This document shows, in pieces, positions 45,394 to 55,254 of a stretch of 64,000 bases of DNA (the first letter of the stretch is position 1; each line of letters starts with the position of its first letter). A program made the translations under genes and the position numbers. This DNA is from Acidobacteriaceae bacterium (GTDB taxonomy: Bacteria > Acidobacteriota > Terriglobia > Terriglobales > Acidobacteriaceae). The notes beneath the pieces are model-generated. The model saw nothing but the letters and a program-made list of their open reading frames with translations, was not told the DNA's origin and made no database searches. The DNA is taken from assembly GCA_003134815.1 (NCBI GenBank), contig PLCO01000013.1, positions 1 to 64,000 of the forward strand, given 5' to 3'.

Positions 45394-46665
45394 TCAGGAC
45401 GCCGACCCTAAGAATACCGGCGCAATGTGCCGCGCGTAGAGATTTTCAGTTACATTTTTGGCGATCACCGGCTCGTTCGCTTCCAGCAAATCAAGATAGC
45501 GCTGCCCCATCTTCGCGGCCACCTTGAATCCCACGTGCAGCAACTGGCGCACGCTGCTGTTATAAGCCGGCGAGCCTTCCACATGCCGCAACGCCGATGT
45601 GTACTGCTCCGAAGTCCATCCCCGCACCTCATCGGCCGTCGGCAGCTTCTTCACGTCGATGTCGATCACCGTCGCATACGGCGCGCACAACTCCTCACGA
45701 TGCGCCAATGCTTCGGCATAAACTTCCTTGGCCAGCGCCAATCCTTCGCCGCCCGCCTCGGCCAGCCCGATCAGCTCCTCCAGCCACGTCGTTCCCGCCG
45801 TCTTCAGGTGCACGCCCACGTCGAGTCGTTTTATCGTCGCGTGAATCGCCGGATAAATCGAAAACTTGTCGCTGCCCGAATGCACGCTCAGCTTCAGATT
45901 GTCGGGCAGACCGTACTGCTTCACGGCATAGGCAATCGCCGCCACGTCCAGCGCCATCTCGCGCTCGAATTGCTTCACGTCGCCCGCATAATCCACGCCC
46001 TTGTTGAACCGCCCGCTGAACTTTGGCGCGATCGTCTGCACAGGAATTCCCTCATCGGCAATTGCCGCCAGAATAATCAGCAGCTCCACCGGGCTCTGCG
46101 CGCGATCGGTCTCATCCATCGAAACCTCGGGAACAAAATTCCCCGCGCCCCGCGCACTCAGCACATGCCGGTACACATCGCCCGCCTTTTTCACGGCCGC
46201 CAGAAATTTCTCCGCAGTTTGCCGCAAAATTCCAGGCGTAATTTCGAATGCCTGGTCGGCTCCGGCCAGTTCAATGCTTCCCTGCAACTCCGGATGCCGC
46301 TTCACAAAGCTCTCGATGTCCTCCGCCTGCGCCGGCTGCCCAATAAAATCGGCCACGTCGAACGTGAAAAAATCGCACGGCGCAAGAAAGCGGTCCACGG
46401 TCGCGGCCGTAATGTGGTCCGCATCGCAGTAATAGGGCAGCTTCCAACCCAGCGCCTTCACCGCCGCATCGGCCGCCTGGCGCACGCTCGTCGGCTCCGA
46501 ACCGATAATCATGTGCTCGCGGTTCGACTTGTTCCACACCGGAACCACTTCAACCCCGTGGTTCAACGCATTTACGCAAGCCTGCAACTGCGCCTTTGCC
46601 TGATGCGCAAAACGGTCCCCTGTTCCTACCGAATATTTATTGAGTTTCAATCCTTCGATCCCCAT
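45394..46665 (-). CDS. uxaE: Tagaturonate epimerase-like protein (UxaE type)
   Basis: This 423-residue protein resembles the UxaE family, which interconverts D-tagaturonate and D-fructuronate, and so lets galacturonate enter the glucuronate branch. Characteristic parts include YYCDADHITAATVDRFL, LSVHSGSDKFSIYP and AGNFVPEVSMDETD. The place between uxaC and kduD fits. GGGAAGAG precedes the ATG. A UxaB route is not seen in the window. Confidence 0.82.
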   Translation of the reverse strand: MGIEGLKLNKYSVGTGDRFAHQAKAQLQACVNALNHGVEVVPVWNKSNREHMIIGSEPTSVRQAADAAVKALGWKLPYYCDADHITAATVDRFLAPCDFFTFDVADFIGQPAQAEDIESFVKRHPELQGSIELAGADQAFEITPGILRQTAEKFLAAVKKAGDVYRHVLSARGAGNFVPEVSMDETDRAQSPVELLIILAAIADEGIPVQTIAPKFSGRFNKGVDYAGDVKQFEREMALDVAAIAYAVKQYGLPDNLKLSVHSGSDKFSIYPAIHATIKRLDVGVHLKTAGTTWLEELIGLAEAGGEGLALAKEVYAEALAHREELCAPYATVIDIDVKKLPTADEVRGWTSEQYTSALRHVEGSPAYNSSVRQLLHVGFKVAAKMGQRYLDLLEANEPVIAKNVTENLYARHIAPVFLGSAS

Positions 46666-46718
46666 ACTCTTCCCGTCATGTGATTTTATGTTGCTGGGTC
46701 TCGCTGCTTATCCGCGCC

Positions 46719-48029
46719 TCATCCAGCTTGGCTGCTCGCCAATGCCGGCGCGGCGGAGCTCTCAAATCGGTTGCGGTACGCCCACAGTCCTAACCCCGGA
46801 TTCGCTACAAAGAAAATCCTCTCGCCGCCCACTTCGTTGAACCCATGCCGCAGTTTTGCCGGATCGTACCGCGCCGTCATCGCCTTCAAATCCCCGTACT
46901 CGAAGCCGACCCCTTCTATTTCTTTGCGAGTCAACTCGCCGGGGCACCACCGGATCGTAAATCGTCCCTCCGACGAAGCATGAATCAGATGCGCCGCCGC
47001 GCTCAGATCCGCCGCCAGGTCCGCATTTTCTTCCACCGCCTTCAGCGTTGCCGGCGTTCCGCGATAGCCATACTTGCGAATCAGCGCATCGATCCCCTTG
47101 TCCTCGCCGAATTCCTCCACGCCCGGCGCCAGAATAATCAGCTCCGCTCCGTCGGCCAGCGCCATTCGCGTCCGGTAGATCGCCTTGTTCCCGATCCACG
47201 TGCTGTGAAACTCCTTCGGGTCCAGGTACACAACTGCTTTCTTGATCGGCTCGTCCAACATCTCGAAGTTCACCTTCAGGCTCAGATCCGCCGCCTTCAG
47301 GAAGCATTCCAAGTCGTCGCCGATAAATAGTCCGCGCACCGCCAGTCCGCCATTCTTACCGCGGCCCACCACGGTCTGCACATACACAATGGGCAGGTGC
47401 CGCAGAAACTTCTCGCTGGCGCGATTCAAAACCGTGCGCACAGGGTTCTCGGCCCGCCCCATGATCCGTTCCATCCCGTACACCGCGCCCAGGTAGTGGC
47501 TGCGATTGATCCCCTCGCGCCCGCCCGTGCCGATCAGAATGTTTTTGGAGTGATTCGCCATTCCGATTACTTCGTGCGGCACCACTTGCCCAATCGAAAG
47601 AATCAGGTCGAACCCGCCCTGTGAGATCAGCTTGTTCACCTGCGCCGGCCACGTGTAGTTCAGCTTACCTTCCGATTGTTCGCGGATAAACTCCGCCGGC
47701 AGCTCGCCCAGCGTCTCAATGTCCGTGCGCCAGTTGTGTACGCGGAACAGTTCCAGCGGCGTACCACCAAACATGCGCGCAATCTGGTCAGGCCGCATCG
47801 GCGTGTGCGTCCCAATCGCCGGCAGCACGGCTTTCAGCCGCTCGCCGTAATGCTCCCACGCATACCGCGTCAGGTCCCCGGCCCGCGAGTGCTCGCGGCT
47901 TTGATCCGGCGGCACGGCCAGCACGGTCTTCCGTTTACCCAGCTTGGCCAGGCTCTCCACCAGCAGCTCTTTTAGCTGCATCTCTGAGAGGTCGGTCTCC
48001 GTGCTTCCCACCGAACAATACAAACTCAT
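46719..48029 (-). CDS. LarA-like nickel-pincer family protein in the uronate operon
   Basis: This 436-residue protein resembles lactate racemase LarA and its relatives (DUF2088). It has LarA-like elements AIGTHTPMRPDQIARMFG, PHEVIGMANHSKNILIGTGG and EGINRSHY, which keep candidate His and Lys ligand positions. LarA relatives epimerise several 2-hydroxy acids using a nickel-pincer nucleotide. Placed between uxaC and the tagaturonate epimerase, a sugar-acid epimerase role is likely but the exact substrate is unknown. The genes making the cofactor (larB, larC, larE) are not here. Confidence 0.75.
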   Translation of the reverse strand: MSLYCSVGSTETDLSEMQLKELLVESLAKLGKRKTVLAVPPDQSREHSRAGDLTRYAWEHYGERLKAVLPAIGTHTPMRPDQIARMFGGTPLELFRVHNWRTDIETLGELPAEFIREQSEGKLNYTWPAQVNKLISQGGFDLILSIGQVVPHEVIGMANHSKNILIGTGGREGINRSHYLGAVYGMERIMGRAENPVRTVLNRASEKFLRHLPIVYVQTVVGRGKNGGLAVRGLFIGDDLECFLKAADLSLKVNFEMLDEPIKKAVVYLDPKEFHSTWIGNKAIYRTRMALADGAELIILAPGVEEFGEDKGIDALIRKYGYRGTPATLKAVEENADLAADLSAAAHLIHASSEGRFTIRWCPGELTRKEIEGVGFEYGDLKAMTARYDPAKLRHGFNEVGGERIFFVANPGLGLWAYRNRFESSAAPALASSQAG

Positions 48030-48101
48030 TCAGTAAACTCAACTTTCATCGCTTTGGGTCCACGGCGCGGAACAGCGGAGACGCGCAATACAATCACGCT
48101 C

Positions 48102-49502
48102 CTACAGCCGATACGCCTTCTTCACCAGCCCATACGTTAATTCGTGCGCCACTTCGTGCGCTTCGTCTTCGTCCAGCCGATGTTCGGCAACCAGCCTGCC
48201 CAGGAACGCGCAATCCACGCGCCGCGCAACATCGTGCCGTGCCGGAATCGACAGAAACGCCCGCGTGTCGTCGTTGAATCCCACTGTGTTGTAGAACCCC
48301 GCCGTCTCCGTCGTTTGCTCGCGGAAACGCATCATGCCCTCGGGACTGTCATGAAACCACCACGCCGGGCCGAGGCGCAAGCAGGGATAATGCCCCGCCA
48401 GCGGCGCCAGTTCGCGGCTGTACGTTGTCTCATCCAGCGTGAACAGGATGATAGTCAGGTTGCGCTCGTTGCCAAAGCGGTTCAGCAGCGGGCGAAGCGC
48501 GTCCACATAATTTGTTGGCCTGGGAATATCGGCGCCCATGTCGCGGCCATAGCTCTCATACACAAAGCGATTGTGGTTGCGCACGCTCCCGGGATGGATC
48601 TGCATCACCAAGCCATCCTCCACGCTCATCCGCGCCATCTCCGTCAACATCTGCGCCCGGAACAGTTCCTGCTCTCCCGCGTCCGCATTGCCCGCAATCA
48701 CCTTCGTAAACAGCGCTGCTGCCTCGCCCTGCGGCAAGTCCGCCGTCTGCGCCGTCGGATGTCCGTGGTCGGTCGATGTGCACCCCAGAACTTTGAATCG
48801 CGCCCGCGCCTTCATGAGCGCATTCAGGTAGCCCTTCCATGTCGAGCTGTCTTCGCCGTGCATTTCGCCCAGCTTCGCCACCAGCCCCGCAAATCCCTTG
48901 AACTCCGGATCGACTACTGAATCGGGCCGGAACGCAGGAAGAATCCGCGCCTTCCATCCTGAATCGCGAATCGCCTGGTGAGCCTTCAGCCCGTCCAGCG
49001 GCGACTCCGTCGTCGACAGCACCTCAATATTGAATCTCTCGTAAAGCGCCCGCGGCAGAAACTCCGGCTGGCGCAGCTTTTCCGCGATTGTGTCGAAATA
49101 AAAGTCGGCCGTCTTCTCGCTCAGTCGCTCCTTAAATCCAAATAATTCCTCAAACGCAAAATCCAGCCACATCCGCGTCGGCGTCCCGCGGAAAAGATAG
49201 TAATGCTTTGCAAAAATGCGCCAGACCTTGCGCGGATCGTCGACCACCGGCTTCCCGATGCCCAGGTCATCCATCGAGATTCCCTGGCTGTAAAGCATGC
49301 GGAACACGTAGTGGTCGGGTTGCACAAATAGCGTCGCCGGATCGGGAAACGGCCCGTTGTCGGCGAACCACGAGGCTTGCGTGTGCCCATGGGGGCTGAT
49401 AATCGGAAGGTTTTGGATTCGTTCGTATAAAGATCGTGCGACTTTACGGGCACTGCTCTCGGCGGGAAATAAGCGGTCTTCGTGGAGCAACATGGCTATC
49501 AT
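48102..49502 (-). CDS. uxaC: Uronate isomerase
   Basis: This enzyme of about 466 residues isomerises D-galacturonate to D-tagaturonate and D-glucuronate to D-fructuronate. The metal-binding start motif is SPHGHTQASWF, with HPGSVRNHN and QIHPG later; RDMGADIPRPTNY is family-like. Length fits UxaC. I chose the ATG at 49502; 49493 is also possible. It is the first gene of the minus-strand uronate operon, divergent from gntR. Confidence 0.93.
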   Translation of the reverse strand: MIAMLLHEDRLFPAESSARKVARSLYERIQNLPIISPHGHTQASWFADNGPFPDPATLFVQPDHYVFRMLYSQGISMDDLGIGKPVVDDPRKVWRIFAKHYYLFRGTPTRMWLDFAFEELFGFKERLSEKTADFYFDTIAEKLRQPEFLPRALYERFNIEVLSTTESPLDGLKAHQAIRDSGWKARILPAFRPDSVVDPEFKGFAGLVAKLGEMHGEDSSTWKGYLNALMKARARFKVLGCTSTDHGHPTAQTADLPQGEAAALFTKVIAGNADAGEQELFRAQMLTEMARMSVEDGLVMQIHPGSVRNHNRFVYESYGRDMGADIPRPTNYVDALRPLLNRFGNERNLTIILFTLDETTYSRELAPLAGHYPCLRLGPAWWFHDSPEGMMRFREQTTETAGFYNTVGFNDDTRAFLSIPARHDVARRVDCAFLGRLVAEHRLDEDEAHEVAHELTYGLVKKAYRL

Positions 49503-49549
49503 TCTACCTGCCTCGCCGACCGCTTCGACAGACGGTCCGCGGTGAAAGA

Positions 49550-49558
49550 GGTCAGACC
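49550..49558. promoter_or_regulatory. Candidate GntR site between uxaC and gntR
   Basis: GGTCAGACC is the core of the GTGGTCAGACCAC palindrome found before both TonB receptors. It lies 48 bases upstream of uxaC and 144 bases before gntR, so it could control both, including autoregulation. Confidence 0.5.
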
Positions 49559-49701
49559 GGAAGTATACACATTCATACCTCAAGCCGCCCCGGGCGCGCA
49601 ATCTTCCGAACCTCCTCGAAGATTCTCCAACCGGACCCAGCCTACGGTGATAATCTCGCTTTGACGCTGATTTTTAGGTACGCAAGAAGGTAGCTCATCG
49701 T

Positions 49702-50460
49702 ATGCCCAGGGTGAAAGAAGTAGAGCGCCATACCCACCGCACCATGCAAGTGGTTAACCACATCCGCTCCCTTATTGAGAGCGGAACCCTGCAGCCAGGC
49801 GACAAGATTCCACCCGAACGCGAGTTCGCCCGCTCCCTCAAAATCAGCCGCGCCAGCCTGCGCACCGGCATCGGTTACATGGCCGCAATGGGCGTTATGA
49901 AAATCCGCCACGGCGTCGGCTCCTTCGTCGCCGATGGCCCCCCTCAATTTGGCACCGCATCGCTCTCGCTCATCGGCGCCCTGCATGGCTTTCAGTCCTG
50001 GCAAATGTTTGAGGCTCGCATCATCCTTGAAAGCCATCTTGCCGCCCTCGCAGCCGAGCGCGGCAAGCAGGAGCACTTCTCCGCCCTCGCCGATGAAGTT
50101 GCCGACATGTTTGCTTCCATGAACAGTCCCGCCGACTATCTCATCCACGACCTCCTTTTTCACCGCATCGTCTCCCAGGCCTCCGGCAATCCCATTCTGG
50201 CCGCCATCATTGAAACCATCACATCGGCCCTCTACGACGCTCGCCTCAAGACCGTCGAGCGCTCCACCGACATGCGCGAATCCGCTGAGATGCACCGCGA
50301 GATCTACCGCGCAATCCGCACGCGTAATGGTAAGGAAGCGCACAACCTCATGGAGCAGCACCTGCGCATGGCGCAAATTGCGCAGGGAATGGAGCGCCCA
50401 ACGGGCCGCAAAACATCGTCCGCCTTGCACAAGAAAAAGCACGCGCGCACTGCGGCCTAG
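49702..50460 (+). CDS. GntR/FCD-family transcription regulator
   Basis: This 252-residue regulator has an N-terminal winged helix (PGDKIPPEREFARSLKISRA, then SLRTGIGYMAAMGV) and a helical FCD ligand domain (about 90-220) of the FadR/UxuR type, with LLFHRIVSQASGN typical of the metal/ligand site. It is divergent from uxaC and upstream of the receptors, so it is the best candidate to bind the GTGGTCAGACCAC sites. FCD regulators of uronate genes usually repress until a uronate or hexuronate intermediate binds. That is expectation, not observation. Confidence 0.9.
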   Translation: MPRVKEVERHTHRTMQVVNHIRSLIESGTLQPGDKIPPEREFARSLKISRASLRTGIGYMAAMGVMKIRHGVGSFVADGPPQFGTASLSLIGALHGFQSWQMFEARIILESHLAALAAERGKQEHFSALADEVADMFASMNSPADYLIHDLLFHRIVSQASGNPILAAIIETITSALYDARLKTVERSTDMRESAEMHREIYRAIRTRNGKEAHNLMEQHLRMAQIAQGMERPTGRKTSSALHKKKHARTAA

Positions 50461-51013
50461 CTGCCCATCAAATCACGGAAAATCCAGGCTTATTCCAGCT
50501 CGCTGCAGGTCGTCCTGCTGCGCCATTTTTGCCGCCTTGTTGCGTCTCGCGCCACGCTGTCGCCGCCATGCGCCATTTATCGCGCTCCCGCCATACCGCA
50601 TCAAGAAACACTGCGGTGCACTTCAGCTCACCCTCGGGGTAAACTTTCGGAATGTTTCCCGAACCTGAACGCGAACCGCTTGGAGCCGCCTTCCAATGCT
50701 CAAACTTTATCTATGTCCTTTGCCCTCTTGCTCCTGAAAACAGCAATATCGCCAGCATGGACTGACCATACTTTGTTTGAATCTCGACCAAATTCCACCT
50801 TCTCGCATCCAAATTCCGCCTTCTCATAGAACCTGCCAATCGATATTCAATTTTCGGAAACCACCTCCAATTTCCCTATTGACAGTTCTTGACCCGCTAT
50901 ATGAAACTACTCGCGCTTCGAAGTGTGGTCAGACCACATGTGCCAATTCTTGCCGATGCCATGGGCCGGCGACTTGTGGAGCGCGAAGTAATTCTTAGTG
51001 GAGGCAACAAATC
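50461..51013. promoter_or_regulatory. Upstream region of TonB receptor 1
   Basis: The region has no gene. Its last part (50821-50949) is about 80% identical to 55061-55190 before receptor 2. It includes a TTGACA (50879-50884) as candidate -35 and the palindromic operator 50924-50938. The -10 is uncertain: TATATG at 50898 gives 13 bases and TATGAA 15. The operator lies downstream of the promoter, a position suited to repression. Confidence 0.7.
50924..50938. promoter_or_regulatory. GntR-type operator before TonB receptor 1
   Basis: TGTGGTCAGACCACA is a perfect 15-base palindrome of the FadR-family type (TGGTCNGACCA). It matches the site at 55166-55178. Confidence 0.8.
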
Positions 51014-54000
51014 ATGCAATTTGCAGCAATAAGCCAGAGGCAGTGCGCCGGTAGGCTCCGCGATCTCACTCGCACAGAAATGCCCGAACTGCACTTTGGC
51101 GCCAGCAGGACATTCGCGGTTCTGTTCTCTCTGTTCGTCGCCTTCCTGCTGCTCCTCCCCTTCGCTGCTATCGCGCAGGAGTTTCGCGCAACCATCAGCG
51201 GAACAGTCACCGACCCCAGCGGAGCGGTGGTGCCGGGCGCCAACGTACTGGTGCAGGAGACAAGCACCGGGGCCATCAGCCACACCACCAGCGATGCGGC
51301 CGGCGAATATGTAGTGCCTTTCCTGATGCCGGGAAATTATTCCATCACGGTGAAAGCATCCGGATTCGAAGTCCTCAAGCGCAGCGGAATTGTATTGCAT
51401 GCCCAGGAACATCCGATGATCAACCTGGCCCTCACGGTGGGTAGCGCCAATCAAACGGTCACAGTCACCACCGCCACTCCGCTTCTCGATACCGCCAACG
51501 CTTCGGTCAGCACAGTCATTACCACCAGCAGCGTTGCCGATTTGCCTCTCAACGGCCGCACCCCTGCCGCGCTCGCGGAGCTTTCGGCAGGCGTCATCAC
51601 TACGGCGGCTCCTGAGCAGATTCATCCCTTCGACAACAACGCCGGCAACGCCTGGTCGATCGGCGGAACGCCAAATCAAGTCAGCGAAGTGCTGCTCGAC
51701 GGCTCCCCCGACGAAACCTTGCTCGGGTCGCTCGCTTTCAGCCCGTCACAGGACTCCGTGAAAGAAATCTCGGTTCAACCCTTCGCCACTGACGCCTCCT
51801 TCGGTCACACAATCGGCGGCGTGATAAACCAGGTCACCAAGAGCGGAACAAATTCTTTGCACGGCACAATGTACGAGTTCGGTCAGATTTCCGGCATCGA
51901 CTCAAACACATATTTCAATAAGCGCAATGGCGGCACCACACCTGTCTTCCACTTTAACCAGTACGGGCTCACTGTCGGCGGACCGGTTTGGATTCCCAAA
52001 GTCTTCAACGGCAGGAACAAGCTCTTCTTCTTCTTCGCGTGGGAAGGGCTGAAGGACTCCAGCCCCGCGACTACCACCCTCACCGTGCCAACCACACAGA
52101 GCCTCACAGGCAGCCCTGGTACGGGCGGCGAAGCCAACGGCGACTTTTATCAGATCCTTCAGGCCGGGTGTCCGACAGGTATCGCGAGCAACACTCCGTC
52201 CACTGGAGCTATATGTAACGCCGACCCCGCCATCAAGCAACCCAACCCTTATTCTGACCCGAGCCAGCTTTATGATCCCCGCAGTTCAGTGTCAACGGGT
52301 GGCAATATAACCCGCACGCCCATCTACAACAATCAACTGCAGTCCGTTTATCCCGTTCTCGATCCCATTGGCCTTGCCTACGTGAAGCTGTTCCCCGCGC
52401 CCAACGCGACCGCTAGCGCCCTCGCCAACGGTCAGGACAACTACATCAGCAACGCGCCCAGCATCGATAACTACGACAACGAATTCGGTCGCCTCGACTT
52501 CAACCTTGGGGCCAATGACCATATGTTTCTCGATGTGCGCCATAACAACCGTACCCAGATCAAAAACAACTACTTCCTCAACAACACCACTGGAACCACG
52601 CTGATTCGCGAGAACCTCGGCACCTCGCTGGACAACGTCTACAACCTCAATTCCTCAACTATTCTCGACATGCGCGTTAACTGGACTCTGTTCTACGAGA
52701 CGCACGGATCGCCCGCCCAGGCCTACACCCCAACCCAGATGGGATTCCCCAGCACTCTCGCCGGCTCCAGCTCCGAAGTGCAGTTGCCTGCCATCACCTT
52801 CAGCGCCGCAGGCGGCGGTTGCACGCCGCCCACCAATAGTTATCAGTGCCTTGGCGATACCAGTTCGGCCCTCGACCCCGGCTCAAGTTACCAAGTGTTC
52901 ACTGACCTTATCAAGGTCATCGGGCGCCACACGCTCAAGGTCGGATTTGACGGCAGGCAGTACCGGCTGAGCGTCACCAACTACGGCGATTCTGCCGGCG
53001 CCTTCACTTTCAATACCAGTTGGACCAACGGCGGAACCGGCGGCGTTTCAAGCAATATTGGCTACGATCTTGCTGCCCTCTTGCTCGGTGTTCCTTCCTC
53101 GGGCGAGTACGACCTGAACGCCCGCGCCGACTACCACGAATATTACGTCGGAACCTTTATCCAGGACGACTGGACCGTCAACGACCGCCTAACCCTCAAC
53201 CTCGGGCTCCGCTATGACATCAACACGCCCTACGAAGAACGGCTCGGCAGAACCGTCAACGGTTTCAATCCAGCGGCTACCGTAAACTATGCCGCCACTC
53301 CCAAGTGGACTTCGAACACCCAGACCGTCAACGGGCAAAGCTTCACCGTCCCCAGCATCAACCTCAACGGCGGCCTCACCTTCCCGTCCGGGGCTAACGG
53401 AGCCGTCTTCGCCACCAACAGCGGTTTCTTCAGCCCCCGCTTAGGCTTCGCCTTTAGCGCTGACAGCAAAACCGTTCTGCGCGGCGGTTTCGGCGTCTTC
53501 GTGCAGCCTGAGACCATGTCAAGCGAATCGGCCACCGGCGTCACCTCGTCGAATGCGCTCTCTAACCAGGAAGGCTTCAGTGCCGCCACCACGTACATCA
53601 CTTCGTCCAACGGCGTAAACGTATCGGGAACATTCGAAAAACCGTTCCCCAGCGGCTTCACGCAGCCCACGGGCGCCTTGCTCGGCTCCAGCACCTTCCT
53701 GGGTTCGCCGTCGGCAATCAATTTCCTCGCGCCCAATCAGCACGATCCCTATTCCGAGCGTTGGGATTTTGGAGTCCAGCGCTCCCTCACCAGCAACCTC
53801 ATGGTCGAGGCGCTCTATGTCGGCAACCACGGCGTTCATCTTCCTGTCGGAACCCACAACATCAACGCCGTCCAGATGCAGTACCTGTCCACTACGCCTT
53901 ACTTCAATTTCAACTTGAATAAGGCTTACGGGAACAAGATCACCAACCCGTTTAAGGGAACTCTGGGCACTTCGAATACCACTGGGCTGAATACCTCGAG

Positions 54001-54844
54001 CACTGAGAGCTTCGGCAACTTCGTGGTTCCATTCCCGCAATTCGGCACCACGGCAATCACAGAACAGAATCAGACCATCGGTCAATCGTGGTTTTCCAGC
54101 GGCATCGTTCACATAGAGGAGCGCGCCAGCCACGGGCTAACCCTCACGGCCAACTACAGCTTCTCCAAAATGATTGAGGCCGACAGTTACCTGAACGATC
54201 AAGATACGTCCCTCACGCGGCGCATCTCGCCTTTCGACCACGTGCATCACTTCACCGCCGGCGGCATCTACGAGCTCCCCTTTGGCCGCGGACGCGCATT
54301 CAACTTCGGCGGCAACCGCCTCGCCGACGAGTTGCTCGGCGGCTACGTCATCAATGGTATCTACCAGTTCCAGACCGGCGCTCCCATTTACTTCTCAGCC
54401 GACATTCCGCTCGACCCGTCAATTACCTCGCTGCGCCAGCTTACGATCCAGCCCCGCAACACCGGGTCAAGCCTGACAGATCGGTCCCTCAATCGCTCCC
54501 AGTTTGTCTTCGCTCCCAACCCCAGCACGTGCACCGGAACCTGCGACGGCAGCGTTAATATCGGCGGCCAATACGTCGATCATTACCGCACTTTGCCGCA
54601 AACCTTGTCCTGGATCCGCCAGGATGGATACAACAACCTCGATGCCTCCATCCTCAAGGACTTCCGCTTTACCGAGGGCTCATACTTCCAGCTTCGCTTT
54701 GAAACCTTCAATACACTTAACCACGCGATCTTCTCGGCTCCGAACGTCTCCAGCGCAACTTCAGGCAACTTCGGCCAGATTACCGCTACGGCAGCCAATA
54801 GCCTCCCGCGCCAGATTCAGATCGGCGGGCGCATCGTATTCTGA
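51014..54844 (+). CDS. Large TonB-dependent receptor 1 (Oar-like)
   Basis: This 1276-residue outer-membrane receptor has a signal peptide (FAVLFSLFVAFLLLLPFAAIAQ, about residues 34-55; later ATG 51080 possible). A carboxypeptidase-regulatory-like domain follows (GTVTDPSGAVVPGANVLV, about 62-145), then a plug (LNGRTPAALAELS) and a long barrel ending in IQIGGRIVF with a terminal Phe. Its pectin neighbours and operator suggest uptake of pectin fragments. The start fits GGAGG nine bases before. It lies before receptor 2 and has its own promoter block. Confidence 0.92.
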   Translation: MQFAAISQRQCAGRLRDLTRTEMPELHFGASRTFAVLFSLFVAFLLLLPFAAIAQEFRATISGTVTDPSGAVVPGANVLVQETSTGAISHTTSDAAGEYVVPFLMPGNYSITVKASGFEVLKRSGIVLHAQEHPMINLALTVGSANQTVTVTTATPLLDTANASVSTVITTSSVADLPLNGRTPAALAELSAGVITTAAPEQIHPFDNNAGNAWSIGGTPNQVSEVLLDGSPDETLLGSLAFSPSQDSVKEISVQPFATDASFGHTIGGVINQVTKSGTNSLHGTMYEFGQISGIDSNTYFNKRNGGTTPVFHFNQYGLTVGGPVWIPKVFNGRNKLFFFFAWEGLKDSSPATTTLTVPTTQSLTGSPGTGGEANGDFYQILQAGCPTGIASNTPSTGAICNADPAIKQPNPYSDPSQLYDPRSSVSTGGNITRTPIYNNQLQSVYPVLDPIGLAYVKLFPAPNATASALANGQDNYISNAPSIDNYDNEFGRLDFNLGANDHMFLDVRHNNRTQIKNNYFLNNTTGTTLIRENLGTSLDNVYNLNSSTILDMRVNWTLFYETHGSPAQAYTPTQMGFPSTLAGSSSEVQLPAITFSAAGGGCTPPTNSYQCLGDTSSALDPGSSYQVFTDLIKVIGRHTLKVGFDGRQYRLSVTNYGDSAGAFTFNTSWTNGGTGGVSSNIGYDLAALLLGVPSSGEYDLNARADYHEYYVGTFIQDDWTVNDRLTLNLGLRYDINTPYEERLGRTVNGFNPAATVNYAATPKWTSNTQTVNGQSFTVPSINLNGGLTFPSGANGAVFATNSGFFSPRLGFAFSADSKTVLRGGFGVFVQPETMSSESATGVTSSNALSNQEGFSAATTYITSSNGVNVSGTFEKPFPSGFTQPTGALLGSSTFLGSPSAINFLAPNQHDPYSERWDFGVQRSLTSNLMVEALYVGNHGVHLPVGTHNINAVQMQYLSTTPYFNFNLNKAYGNKITNPFKGTLGTSNTTGLNTSSTESFGNFVVPFPQFGTTAITEQNQTIGQSWFSSGIVHIEERASHGLTLTANYSFSKMIEADSYLNDQDTSLTRRISPFDHVHHFTAGGIYELPFGRGRAFNFGGNRLADELLGGYVINGIYQFQTGAPIYFSADIPLDPSITSLRQLTIQPRNTGSSLTDRSLNRSQFVFAPNPSTCTGTCDGSVNIGGQYVDHYRTLPQTLSWIRQDGYNNLDASILKDFRFTEGSYFQLRFETFNTLNHAIFSAPNVSSATSGNFGQITATAANSLPRQIQIGGRIVF

Positions 54845-54864
54845 CCTTTTTCCAACCCATCCCT

Positions 54865-54898
54865 GCGGCGCGGGACACATCAGCCTCGCGCCGCTTTT
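54865..54898 (+). terminator. Terminator after TonB receptor 1
   Basis: GCGGCGCG (54865-54872) pairs exactly with CGCGCCGC (54887-54894), followed by TTTT. This isolates receptor 1 from receptor 2. Confidence 0.78.
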
Positions 54899-55165
54899 CC
54901 TCCACGTCGCACGTGTCGGCGCTTCCCCACTCCTCAGCCGACTTGTTCCGTCCTATCGCCTTTGCCATCTTACCCCTGAGAACTGCAATTTCATCGCTGA
55001 GGTCTGACCTCAATTAATTCGAATCGCAACCAAATTCCATTCCCCGTTCGGCATTCCACCTTCTCATAGACACAGGGAATTTGAATTCAATTTTCGGGAA
55101 ATGATTGCGAACTTCCCTATTGACAGTCGTTGATCCTCTATATGAAACTACTCGCACTTCAAAGT

Positions 55166-55178
55166 GTGGTCAGACCAC
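55166..55178. promoter_or_regulatory. GntR-type operator before TonB receptor 2
   Basis: GTGGTCAGACCAC is a perfect palindrome identical to the core of the site before receptor 1, again 3' of the shared TTGACA. Confidence 0.8.
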
Positions 55179-55254
55179 GTGTGTGAATTCTGGCTTTAGG
55201 CCTGGATGGCGCACAAAGGAGCGATTCACAACAACTAGTGGAGGCAGGACCGAT

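Larger units (their letters stand above)
54845..55254. promoter_or_regulatory. Terminator and upstream region of TonB receptor 2
   Basis: The region carries a terminator (54865-54898) and then the 55061-55190 block shared with receptor 1, containing TTGACA at 55120-55125 and the operator 55166-55178. No gene is seen. Confidence 0.7.

Noticed and set aside
45427..46683. 418-residue plus-strand frame
   Set aside because: Antisense to the tagaturonate epimerase-like gene; no family motif.
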